A DNA stretch of 36,292 nucleotides, taken from positions 1-36,292 of the forward strand of contig JANQOZ010000084.1 of assembly GCA_028285525.1 (NCBI GenBank), given 5' to 3'. Below, piece after piece: positions 1 to 7,829 of the stretch. Within the stretch, counting starts at the first letter, position 1. Every line of letters begins with the position of its first letter. This DNA is from Lysobacterales bacterium. GTDB taxonomy: Bacteria > Pseudomonadota > Gammaproteobacteria > Xanthomonadales > SZUA-38. The translations under genes and the position numbers were made by a program. The notes beneath the pieces were generated by a model, which did no database searches, was not told the DNA's origin, and saw nothing but the letters and a program-made list of their open reading frames with translations.

Positions 1-243
1 GAACGGTTCTACAATCCGCGGCAGCGGCGTAGGATGGAAACTCGGAAACAGGAAAAGTCACTCTTAACTCAACTGTCCGAAATTGTGGGGTAGAACCCAA
101 CCCACTTCTCGAACTGCTGCCACCGGCCCGTTGACTGGCATCCAGTTAGCAAAAGGACAAAGAGCGTCGCTAACCTAATCACGCCAATTCGCTGGCAGCG
201 TATGAGGGCCTATATAGGATAGTTACTACCTAACCGCTTAGCG
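1..243. other. Gene-free left edge
   Basis: I see no convincing coding region here. A short inverted repeat is visible, GTTAGC at 145-150 against GCTAAC at 169-174. It lies downstream of the membrane-protein gene on the minus strand and has no T-tract, so I do not call it a terminator. The base composition is visibly more AT-rich than the genes further right. Confidence 0.4.
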
Positions 244-642
244 CTATCGAGGCGCCGTTACCGCCAGAGCAACCGTTAGGGCAACTGGACTGAAGATTGA
301 AAACAAGGCGGTTAGCATTAGTCCTACTCTCCGATCAGGAGATCCGTACTGCTTCAGGATACCTTTCCACTTTCCGTCTGCCATGAACAGAAAATAATTG
401 ATGATCAGAATGACACCAGCAAGCAGAGCCGTTCCCGACCAACTAGATTCACCGAGTGTTGGAACAGGACCTGGACCGATGAATCCGAGTCGGAATCCGA
501 GTAACGATAAGGCGGCACAGGCGTAAAGCACCACAAACGATATCCCAAAATACGCCGTCCCGTGACTCCACCTAGCGGCTTTGTCTACATATTCGTACCA
601 ATAATAGTGTCCGCAGTAGATTGAGTAATACAGTCGTCTCAT
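244..642 (-). CDS. Small hypothetical membrane protein, three predicted TM segments
   Basis: This 132-residue ORF is not recognised as a named family. Three hydrophobic stretches are visible, at about residues 30-50, 68-88 and 106-130. The N-terminus is tyrosine-rich (YYSIYCGHYYWYEY) and a charged loop (MADGKWKGILKQYG) separates segments two and three. This looks like a genuine small integral membrane protein of the inner membrane rather than a chance ORF, because the hydrophobic segments and polar loops alternate cleanly. No good Shine-Dalgarno sequence precedes the ATG at 642. It stands alone, in an AT-richer, gene-poor stretch next to a decayed toxin-antitoxin locus, so it may be accessory DNA. 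Function is unknown. Confidence 0.55.
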   Translation of the reverse strand: MRRLYYSIYCGHYYWYEYVDKAARWSHGTAYFGISFVVLYACAALSLLGFRLGFIGPGPVPTLGESSWSGTALLAGVILIINYFLFMADGKWKGILKQYGSPDRRVGLMLTALFSIFSPVALTVALAVTAPR

Positions 643-1041
643 ATCTCGCAGTAAAATTCAGGGAACAGAAAAGACTTGGTCTAGTCCAGTGGCTATCGCT
701 GCCCAAAGCACAAACGCTTCAGCTTCTTCTTGAGGTACATCATCAAGCGATTAGGCGACGCTGGGTAGGCTCAGCCGCAGAACCGTTTTGCTGGAAGTCC
801 TATTGCAGAAAAAGCAAAAACTTTGCCCGCAGAAATTTCTGCCTTTAATAAGTTTATCTGTATAGGCATTGGCCTAACCACCTAGCCCCATTACTCCGAG
901 CCTATTCGCGGGCCCCGCCACTGATCTACCGGTTCCGCACTGATTTCCGCGGAACGTATCGAAAAAGAACCCAGGATGCTAATTGTCGACCGAATAAACT
1001 GCGAAAACCTGCTATAACCTACATCGACCAATTTTAGATCA
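643..1041. other. Gene-poor stretch upstream of the antitoxin
   Basis: About 400 bases without a supportable gene. The 75-codon plus-strand ORF at 621-848 has no recognisable fold. A 14-bp perfect palindrome, GCAGAAATTTCTGC, sits at 829-842 and could be a protein-binding site or a short hairpin; it is followed by an AT-rich run. A TATAAC hexamer at 1013-1018 could be a -10 box for the antitoxin gene, but I see no -35 at proper spacing. Confidence 0.35.
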
Positions 1042-1299
1042 ATGTGCGGCGGCAAGATTGTGGAAGTCATAAATATCCGCGAGGCGAAGATCCATCTATC
1101 ACGCATCATCGACAGGGTGCGCCGCGGTGAATCGGTAGTCATCGGAAAATCCGGTAAACCTGTTGCTGTGCTTAGTCCTTATCCAGCGCCAATCTCCAAA
1201 CGCCGCCCGGGCACGCTGAAGGGAAAAATCACGATTGCGAGTGATTTCGATGTTGATGACGAAGCCGTTGCGGACCTGTTCGAAGACTCGACCAACTAA
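1042..1299 (+). CDS. Type II antitoxin, Phd/YefM (prevent-host-death) family
   Basis: An 85-residue protein with the classic Phd/YefM layout. The N-terminal DNA-binding half has INIREAKIHLSRIIDRV followed by GESVVIGKSGKPVAVLSPY. The C-terminal half (RRPGTLKGKITIASDFD) is the acidic, disordered toxin-binding tail typical of VapC-partner antitoxins. In the family the antitoxin represses its own operon through the N-terminal fold and neutralises a PIN-domain RNase. The ATG at 1042 gives a few extra N-terminal residues; the GTG at 1060 would start nearer the conserved VxxINIREAK region and may be the true start. The gene appears intact, but its toxin partner directly downstream is broken, so this antitoxin is probably an orphan. 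Confidence 0.85.
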   Translation: MCGGKIVEVINIREAKIHLSRIIDRVRRGESVVIGKSGKPVAVLSPYPAPISKRRPGTLKGKITIASDFDVDDEAVADLFEDSTN

Positions 1300-1307
1300 A
1301 GGAGCCA

Positions 1308-1548
1308 ATTCGAATAATCCCTGATAATCACATTCTCCTCTGCCAGCTGGCGGACGATGCGGCGCTGTCGATCCAAGCGCGGACAATGATCAGCGACGCC
1401 AACATTGGCATTCGCATTTGCACTTTCACCTATTCATCGCGACCCGTTCGACCGAATGATCGTTGCCCAAGCGCGCGTTGAGCATCTTCGATTACTCACG
1501 GTAGACACGAGGATGCTGCAATACCCCGTAAGCTCGGTAGCAGGATAG
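1308..1548 (+). pseudogene. Decayed VapC-type PIN-domain toxin (central deletion plus frameshift)
   Basis: Directly after the antitoxin stop there is a good ribosome-binding site (AAAGGAG, 1298-1304), then an ATT where a start ATG would be expected (1308). The frame from 1308 reads DNHILLCQLADDAALS at 1323-1370, matching the N-terminus of VapC toxins (usually DTHxLLWxLADD). Homology runs out near 1420. From 1435 another frame reads HRDPFDRMIVAQARVEHL and then LLTVDTRMLQYPVSSV to a TAG at 1546, which is the C-terminus of a PIN domain. Roughly 45 residues of the middle are missing, including the region expected to carry the second conserved acidic metal ligand. Together with the lost start codon this makes an active RNase very unlikely. 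Confidence 0.8.
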
Positions 1549-1602
1549 CCGCAACCGGACTTGGCACCTGGTCCTGGCCCCTAAAATTCCCTATCAGTGT
1601 TG

Positions 1603-3726
1603 CTAAAACAACAGCCCCAGCAGGGTCAAAGAGACGCTCAGCGCGATACCTGATCCCAGGACCACGCTTACGCCGGCGACTGTGCCCGCATCGCTGCGCT
1701 TGCGAATGGCGGCCACCAATGCCAGCAGCGCAATCAGCACGCCAAGCACGATGAGTGGCGTGACCCAAACGGTCGGCCCGATCAATCCCAGTGCGAGTAG
1801 CGCAACCGATCGGCTGAAGGTTTGCATTGCGGCCAGCCCGAGGGCGGTCGCGCCGCCGAGCATGAGAAAGGCTGCGAACCAGGCCAGTCGTCGCGGATTG
1901 GCGTGCTCCGATCGCTGCCGATCCAGCTTGCGACCGACCCAGGCGACGGGGTACGCCAGCAGCGCCGTCAAGAGCGCCAGAATCGCCATCCCCGGTACAA
2001 TTAATGCGGAATATCGACCTTCTTCAACCGTCTGGTACAAGTCATAGACCGCACGGGTGGGCTTGTATTGGGTGACGAATTCAACGCCGTCCATGTCGTC
2101 AAGGCAGCTCGCGTCCGGCGCTTGCGTCGGAGACCTCAGAAAATCCGCCAAGATCCCGGCCGGGCAGCCCGGCGCTGTGGCGAAATGGCCGGTAAAGGGC
2201 ACCTCGATCAAGAAGGAGTTCGTCAGCCCGGTGTGCACGTACTCGGCGTAGGCCGGCGGCGTAATCGGGTCAACCGAACCCGCAGCCAGCAGGACCGGCA
2301 CGTCGGACTCAAGAAATGTATGCAAAGGATCGGGCTCCAGCAGGCCCAGCGGCTCGCAGAGGTCATCGTACGTACCACTGTTTGCCAGGGCTTCAGTCCA
2401 GAACGGGGCGCTGGTCCGCACTTCTTCCGCCCGCGCCGCTGATACCGGGCCAAAGCCCGAACAGGCCGTCACAACGCCCATGCCCGAACCCCACTCCAGA
2501 TCGTTAGCGTCGGCCAATATGGTGGCCGTCGCCCGAAGGGCTACCTCGTCCCGTGCTGCGACCGCTTCCATCAACGCCGGCATCGCTGGATACAGCTGGC
2601 GCGAATACAGCGCTGAGAAAAATCCGGAGCTAACAACGCGGTGATTGAGGACAAGCTCACGGCTCGGGACGACCTCCGACGGAAGATCGCCCAACACCAG
2701 TGGCTTGTCGCGATAGGCATCCACGGCGTTTTCGGCAAGTTTGGCCAAATCACCAAAACGACTCGCGCATGCTCCATGCTCGACGCAGGCCGCATTGAGC
2801 GCTTCCAACGCATTTCGCATGCCAAAAGCAGTACCGCCCCAGCTCAGCGGCGGCGGCGCTACAACCGAATCCAGCACTGCGGCGCGGGTGCCGGCCGCGT
2901 CGATTCGCAGCACCATTTGACCGAGTTCAGTACCGTAGGACCCACCAAACACGTTCCACTGCTTAAGACCGAGTGCTTCGCGAACGTCGCGAACGTCCAT
3001 CGCGTTATCCCAGGTGGTGTACGCCGTAACATCGACGCCGCGCTGAACACCTTCGTCCAGGCAACGCCGGTATTCTCCAACGAGGTAAGCGATGGATTGT
3101 TCGCTTTGTGGATCGGTCGGGCTCAGCGCCGCCCGATCAAGTCCGCGGCAGAAAAAGCCTTCTGAGTAACCGGTGCCCCGCTGGTCCAGCAGGACCATAT
3201 CGCTGACTTCAGTCACCCGCCGCATCCACGGTGTATCCGCACGAGAGAAGCGAGGTCCGGCCCGAACGATCGGATTGCCTGGCCCGCCATTCAGAAACAC
3301 GGTTATGCCGGCCGCTGGACTCGCTTCGGTCGACTGAACACGGGCGACCGAAAGGCGGATCAGCCGACTGTCCGGGTTCCTTCGATTTTCCGGCACCAGG
3401 ACATAGCCGCAGTCCACCCGTTCCCGGTTGTATTTCGCAGAAGAAGGATATGGGCAGGGTGCGGCAACCCATTTTGGCGCAAAAGCGCGCCAGACCGGAT
3501 GTTCACGGGTAAGGTAGGCGGGTAACCCCTCATCGAGCGGGTTGCCGTCGATCGAACGCTGTTGACTGTCTGCTTCGCTCCCGGGTGAAGTCGCTTCTCT
3601 GGGCGTCTGGGCGGTAGCGATCGATGCGTGGACACTCAGGAGCATCGTCAGTAGTGCTGTGACCACTATCCGCCCCGAAGAACGAAAGCCAAGCTTGAAT
3701 TGATGAAATCGATGAGGGTCTGGCAT
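1603..3726 (-). CDS. S33-family alpha/beta-hydrolase peptidase (TAP-like) with C-terminal membrane domain
   Basis: A 707-residue protein from the ATG at 3726, chosen because AAGGAAG lies just upstream and a signal peptide follows (hydrophobic about residues 19-38, ending ASIATAQ). The longer frame to 3798 has no such support. Residues about 95-540 form an S33 (prolyl/tripeptidyl aminopeptidase-like) hydrolase: oxyanion segment LNGGPGNP (145-152), nucleophile Ser263 in GGSYG, Asp486 in GSVDPITP and His514 in FTGHF. It probably cleaves N-terminal peptides or small esters outside the cytoplasm. After residue 570 come about four hydrophobic segments (573-595, 612-634, 640-673, 681-705) not typical of secreted TAP-like enzymes, which would tether it to the inner membrane. 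It has no obvious operon partner; the neighbour upstream is 276 bp away. Confidence 0.88.
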   Translation of the reverse strand: MPDPHRFHQFKLGFRSSGRIVVTALLTMLLSVHASIATAQTPREATSPGSEADSQQRSIDGNPLDEGLPAYLTREHPVWRAFAPKWVAAPCPYPSSAKYNRERVDCGYVLVPENRRNPDSRLIRLSVARVQSTEASPAAGITVFLNGGPGNPIVRAGPRFSRADTPWMRRVTEVSDMVLLDQRGTGYSEGFFCRGLDRAALSPTDPQSEQSIAYLVGEYRRCLDEGVQRGVDVTAYTTWDNAMDVRDVREALGLKQWNVFGGSYGTELGQMVLRIDAAGTRAAVLDSVVAPPPLSWGGTAFGMRNALEALNAACVEHGACASRFGDLAKLAENAVDAYRDKPLVLGDLPSEVVPSRELVLNHRVVSSGFFSALYSRQLYPAMPALMEAVAARDEVALRATATILADANDLEWGSGMGVVTACSGFGPVSAARAEEVRTSAPFWTEALANSGTYDDLCEPLGLLEPDPLHTFLESDVPVLLAAGSVDPITPPAYAEYVHTGLTNSFLIEVPFTGHFATAPGCPAGILADFLRSPTQAPDASCLDDMDGVEFVTQYKPTRAVYDLYQTVEEGRYSALIVPGMAILALLTALLAYPVAWVGRKLDRQRSEHANPRRLAWFAAFLMLGGATALGLAAMQTFSRSVALLALGLIGPTVWVTPLIVLGVLIALLALVAAIRKRSDAGTVAGVSVVLGSGIALSVSLTLLGLLF

Positions 3727-4002
3727 GGTTTCTTCCTTGAAGAACAATGTGCTCGTTCGCTTAGACAAACGGAATCGGACCGTAAAGCGTGCCACCACTA
3801 GCGAGTGGCTGCTTACTACCCTCCACCGGTTACCCGGTCGGACAGACTACGCGACCGAACAGTTCAGGCCAATCCAGCTCGATCCAAATGGGGGTCGGGT
3901 TAACTTTCCTGGACCAGCCTCCCCAACAACACCAGAGCTCCTTGGAGAGATGCGGCACACCACCTGTTCTTGAGCGAGTTGGTCGAGCCTAGGGCCCCGG
4001 AT

Positions 4003-4938
4003 TCAAGAATCTGCATCCAAAGACTTCGCGACGCGAAAGCCAAAGTTGGAGAATCCCTGGGTTGGGTTCCAGGCCCCTCGATACGTGCTCCTCAAGTACA
4101 GCGGACTGTAATCCCAGGCGCCGCCCCTCACGACCCTTTTTTCACAGCCTTCCTCGGGCACAGTTTGTTCAGAAAAGTGCGTTGAGCTAAGCGACGGTTG
4201 GTAGCAGTCGGCCACCCATTCCCAAACGTTGCCCACCATGTCGTGCAGACCGAAGGCGTTCGGCGCTTTGAACGCCCCCACTGGCGCGGTGTACAGGTGT
4301 CCGTCCGAGCACTTACCCGCGCGGTCCCATGTCTCGTAGGACTGGCCCGCCAATACGTCGCCGCCGTTAGTGAACCTGCAGAATTCGTCCTGGTTGACTC
4401 CCCACCAATACGTTGTGGTGGTGCCTGCGCGGGCGGCGTACTCCCATTCGCTCTCGGTCAGCAGTCGATAAGTTGCCTTGGGCGTTTGAGTGTTCAGCCA
4501 GCCGATGTAGGCGTTGGCGTCGCGCCAGCTGACACAAATCACCGGATGGTCTTCGCTTTGATCAAAACCGGGTGTCTGCCAGTTGAGCTCTGGCTGGTAG
4601 CCCCATGAGCCGTTCTCTTGCAGAGTCAGGCAAATGTCCTCGGATTGATAATCCATCGCGGTGACAAACGCCTGATATTGACCGACAGTGATCTCAAATT
4701 TGGACACGGCAAAGCCGTCCAAGGTGACCGCGGATTGGGGCCCTTCATCGTCGCTGCGGCCTGCTTCATCTTCTGGTGACCCAAATAAAAATGACCCGGC
4801 TGGAATGTTCACCATCTCTGGGCAAGCGTCACACTCTTTGAAGGATCCCACGTCCGTCTCGTCCGACGATGCGGGAATGGGAAGCAAAGTCACGAGCAGC
4901 AGGGTCGGCGCGAATCCGAACAGTGGTGAGAGTTTCAT
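4003..4938 (-). CDS. Secreted SUMF1/FGE-fold protein (formylglycine-generating-enzyme family, non-catalytic)
   Basis: A 311-residue protein. The ATG at 4938 starts a signal peptide (MKLSPLFGFAPTLLLVTLLP, then IPASS); a TTG at 4974 would only add a polar tail before it. The mature part is a full SUMF1 domain: VNIPAGSFLFGS, then VSKFEITVGQYQAF, CVSWRDANAYIGWLN, YRLLTESEWEYAARAG, GLHDMVGNVWEWVADCY and the closing RVVRGGAWDY and NFGFRVA. In true formylglycine-generating enzymes two cysteines follow the RGGSW-type motif; here the segment reads RGGAWDYSPLYLRSTYRGAW, with none. It is therefore probably a binding or other-chemistry member rather than a sulfatase activator, and no sulfatase is nearby. 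Four or more other cysteines could form periplasmic disulfides. It is transcribed divergently from the broken S41 peptidase gene. Confidence 0.88.
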   Translation of the reverse strand: MKLSPLFGFAPTLLLVTLLPIPASSDETDVGSFKECDACPEMVNIPAGSFLFGSPEDEAGRSDDEGPQSAVTLDGFAVSKFEITVGQYQAFVTAMDYQSEDICLTLQENGSWGYQPELNWQTPGFDQSEDHPVICVSWRDANAYIGWLNTQTPKATYRLLTESEWEYAARAGTTTTYWWGVNQDEFCRFTNGGDVLAGQSYETWDRAGKCSDGHLYTAPVGAFKAPNAFGLHDMVGNVWEWVADCYQPSLSSTHFSEQTVPEEGCEKRVVRGGAWDYSPLYLRSTYRGAWNPTQGFSNFGFRVAKSLDADS

Positions 4939-5141
4939 GAGTTGACTGCGTCTGGTTGTTGGATGTTGCCCCAAACACGCCTGGTTAGCGGTTTGGTTAC
5001 AGGGGATGTCGCCACGTGCGAAAGGGGCTCAGGTCAGCAATAAGCCGGCAGGACGATCTGTCTGAAAATGAGACGATGGCGTCAAGTTCGCGGGCCCGCC
5101 GTTTGGCGTGTCATGCAGGATTCATGGTTCGAAGGAGGGTT

Positions 5142-6878
5142 ATGGTGCAGCGGTTTCTTAGCGTTTTAGGCGGGCTGATATTGGTGTTCGCCGGCACAGC
5201 ATACGGTCAACAACTCGCGATGGAGCGAACCCCAGATTCCGATGTTTCCCAGCGCACGGACAATTTCTACCTCCTTGGCAAAGTCTGGGGCTACTTGAAA
5301 TACCACCATCCCCAGGTCAAAGGCGGTTGTTTCGACTGGGACAAAGAGTTGTTTAGGGTCGCCGCCAACATCAGCGAGGCAAAATCCCGCTCGGCAGCGC
5401 TGCAGGTCCTCACAACCTGGGTTCGTCAGATCGATCAGCCCCGGCCAAACTGCAGGGTAGAACTCGCAGAAGGCGAGCCGAGCGAATCAACGGAGCGCAG
5501 CTGGGTTCAGGACGAAGTGTTGCTTGGACCCGATTTGGCACAACTGCTCAATGCAGTGAACGCGAAATCCAAGCGATACGCTGATCAGCACTACGTGACG
5601 CTTGCCGAGCTTGTCGAAAACCCCCAATTTCTCAACGAAAGGTCGTATGCCGGTCGAAAGGAGCTCACCTGGCCCTACCGGCTGCTGGCCCTGTTTCGGT
5701 TTTGGAATATCGTCGAGTACTGGTCGCCATATAGAAACGTGATCTCCCAAGACTGGGATCAGACTCTGATGGATTTCATCCCCCGATTCGTTGAGGCCGA
5801 CGATGCAGGAAAATACGCCACGGCGTTGCTGGCGCTGATTGCGCGCGTCGAGGATGGTCATACGAATCTGTGGTCCCGTTTTTATCTGAGACCACCGGGT
5901 GGCCGGCTTTATGTGCATGCACAAATCCGCTGGATAGAAGATCGGCCGGTGGTCTGGCGGGCGTCCAAAAACGGCTTTCGCAAAGGGCTCGCCGTAGGGG
6001 ACGTGATCCTCACGGTCGATGGTACGCCGGTGGAGGAACTGGTGGACGCCTGGCGCCCTCTCTACGGCGCATCGAACGAGTCCGCACTGCGCCGGCAGCT
6101 CTATGAAAATGTGCTCCGGGGAAGGGAAAAATTCGTAGACGTGTGAGTTGAGCGCAACGGTCAGGAAATCGACCTCACGCTAAAGCGAAAGCCAGGGCCG
6201 ACTCGGCTTAATGCCCACGACCGGGACGGCAAAACCGTACAGCTGCTTTCCGAAGACGTCGCCTACCTGAAGCTGTCGTCCGTTTCGGCGAACGACGTGC
6301 CGAAATACCTCGAAGCCATTGAGGGTACGCGCGGACTGATCATCGACATTCGCAACTATCCATCGGACTTCGTTGTCTTTGCACTTGGCCAGCATCTTGT
6401 GCCGCAAACAACGCCGTTCGCGCGGTTCACCCGCGGCGACCTGACGTCTCCGGGTACCTTTCGCTTCTCCGATTCAACAAGCCTCAGCCCCAAGTCACCC
6501 TTTTACGACGGCAAAGTGGTGGTTCTCGTGGATGAGGCGAGCCAAAGCAGCTCCGAGTACACCTCGATGGCATTTCGAGCCGGCCCCAACGCCGCGGTTG
6601 TTGGCAGCCAGACGGCTGGCGCTGACGGCAATATCTCTCGAATCACGCTACCGGGCGGTTACGAGACCATGATCAGCGGCATCGGCGTTTTCTATCCTGA
6701 TCGGTCGCCTACCCAGAAAATTGGCATCATTCCCGACGTTACGATAAGACCGACGATTGCAGGCGTTAGGGCAGGAAGAGACGAGGTGCTGGAAGAGGCC
6801 GTGCAAATGATCCTGGGCCAGGAAGTGCCCCAGGCCGAATTGCAAGCAATGACCCGGCTTCCGCACGCGCCTCCGTAG
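5142..6878 (+). pseudogene. S41 (C-terminal processing type) peptidase interrupted by an in-frame TGA
   Basis: One continuous frame encodes a 578-codon S41 peptidase but has a TGA at 6144-6146. Before the stop are a signal peptide (MVQRFLSVLGGLILVFAGTA), an N-terminal helical region and a PDZ-like segment (GLAVGDVILTVDGTPVEEL). After it come VERNGQEIDLTLKRKPG, VAYLKLSSVS, the nucleophile region DEASQSSSEYTSMAF and the C-terminal PDRSPTQKIGIIPDV. The stop splits the PDZ part from the catalytic part, so the 334-residue product would have no active site. Reading CGA (Arg) for TGA restores a normal protein, so a single C-to-T nonsense change is the simplest explanation; a sequencing error is possible. 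The start at 5142 follows AAGGAGGG closely; an ATG at 5124 is an alternative that also yields a signal peptide. Confidence 0.8.
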
Positions 6879-6923
6879 TAGAGTTTGGCCGCCTAATCTC
6901 AGCAGCGGTCTTGGTCGGACAAA

Positions 6924-7409
6924 CTAAGCCACGTTGGCGATCAGTGCTGCCATCTTCTCGATCGCCTGCGCCCAACCGCCTGCACCGCGCGAGTCTGCGG
7001 GAACGCCGACATGCGTCATCTTCATGGTCGTCTTTCCGCCGGCTTCGGAAAGCTCGACGATAATCTCCGTCCTTTCCGGATGACCCGGAGGCATCCCCAT
7101 GCTTTCCGGCGACAGAACGTTGCCCTGTTCGTCGGCCATGCTTTCGGTATAAACGAGCCGACTTAGCGGGCTCACTTCCTTGTATTCACCGACCAACCAC
7201 ATGGTCATGGTTTTGTCCGGCATTTCCATTTGCATGCAGATCTTTCGCTGCCCGCCCTCGACAACGTTCATTTCGGCGACGGGAATTTTCATCCCGTTCG
7301 GCCCGTACCATTGCTGAAACAGATCTGCTTCGGTCCACATTTTCCAGATCGTTTCGATCGGCGCTTCAAACTCGCGTTCAATCCGTACCCAGTCTGTTTC
7401 AGTTGCCAT
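6924..7409 (-). CDS. SRPBCC (AHSA1/START-like) domain protein
   Basis: A 161-residue protein spanning a complete AHSA1-type SRPBCC domain. It opens with VRIEREFEAPIETIWKMWTE, continues through FQQWYGPNGMKIPVAEMNV and ends with the amphipathic helix GGWAQAIEKMAALIANV. These small cytoplasmic proteins have a hydrophobic ligand cavity; their ligands are rarely known and nothing here identifies one. The ATG at 7409 has a strong GGAGG Shine-Dalgarno sequence. It overlaps the 3' end of the upstream ArsR-family gene by 11 bases, so the two are cotranscribed and probably translationally coupled. The ArsR-SRPBCC pair is a recurring bacterial gene arrangement in which the regulator controls the pair. 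Confidence 0.92.
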   Translation of the reverse strand: MATETDWVRIEREFEAPIETIWKMWTEADLFQQWYGPNGMKIPVAEMNVVEGGQRKICMQMEMPDKTMTMWLVGEYKEVSPLSRLVYTESMADEQGNVLSPESMGMPPGHPERTEIIVELSEAGGKTTMKMTHVGVPADSRGAGGWAQAIEKMAALIANVA

Positions 7410-7740
7410 CTCTTCCCTCCGTCAATTGCTTCAGCACAGATTCCAGCTGATCGAACCTGGCTTCCCAGATCGGTCGATACTGCTCAGCCCAGGAAGCCAC
7501 TTGCTTCAGAGGCGCAGGATTTAGGGTGCACGGACGGTATTGGGCCTGCTTTCCCTGGGAGACCAGCCCTGCACGCTCGAGCACTTTGATGTGTTTGGAA
7601 ACCGCGGGAAGGCTCATATCGAACGGCTCGGCGATCTCGTTCACCGTAGCTTCCCCCTGTGCCAGGCGGGCGAGCATGGCTCGTCTTGCGGGGTGCGCCA
7701 GCGCAGCGAACGTATCGCTCAATGGGTCCGTCGTGCTCAT
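7399..7740 (-). CDS. ArsR-family winged-helix transcriptional regulator
   Basis: A 113-residue regulator with the ArsR helix-turn-helix: FAALAHPARRAMLARLAQGE, then TVNEIAEPFDMSLPAVSKH with recognition helix AVSKHIKVLERAGLV, and a wing ending near QGKQAQYRPC. It lacks the ELCVCDL metal-binding box, so it is not a classical arsenic or cadmium sensor; one cysteine remains, at about residue 91. The first gene of a two-gene unit with the SRPBCC protein, it probably represses its own promoter through the inverted repeat just upstream. The ATG at 7740 has no clear Shine-Dalgarno sequence, and the likely promoter lies so close that the transcript may be nearly leaderless. Confidence 0.92.
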   Translation of the reverse strand: MSTTDPLSDTFAALAHPARRAMLARLAQGEATVNEIAEPFDMSLPAVSKHIKVLERAGLVSQGKQAQYRPCTLNPAPLKQVASWAEQYRPIWEARFDQLESVLKQLTEGRDGN

Positions 7741-7748
7741 ACGACATT

Positions 7749-7784
7749 ATTAAACCAATAGGTTAATAAATGCAATGGTTAAAT
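7749..7784 (-). promoter_or_regulatory. Putative ArsR operator/promoter with three GGTTAA-type half-sites
   Basis: The only AT-rich stretch nearby carries ATTAAACC (7749-7756), GGTTAAT (7761-7767) and GGTTAAAT (7777-7784). The first two form an inverted repeat around AATA; the third repeats the half-site 16 bases further on. On the minus strand TTGCAT and TTTAAT are candidate -35 and -10 boxes within the same stretch. Autoregulation through such AT-rich palindromes is usual for ArsR-type regulators; its use here is inferred. Confidence 0.5.
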
Positions 7785-7829
7785 ACGATTCCCCACGCTT
7801 TCTAGGGTCAAGCTGGTGATGGAACTGGA

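Noticed and set aside
145-245. Integron attC-like site in the left edge
   Set aside because: GTTAGC/GCTAAC-type pieces are present, but the ordered R, L and core-site pattern of an attC site is missing, and there is no integrase.
829-842. Palindrome GCAGAAATTTCTGC as a terminator
   Set aside because: As a hairpin it has only a 5-bp stem, with no convincing gene ending just before it on either strand.
6144-6146. TGA as selenocysteine codon in the S41 peptidase
   Set aside because: The stop lies outside the active site, in a position better explained by Arg, and I see no convincing SECIS-like hairpin right after it.
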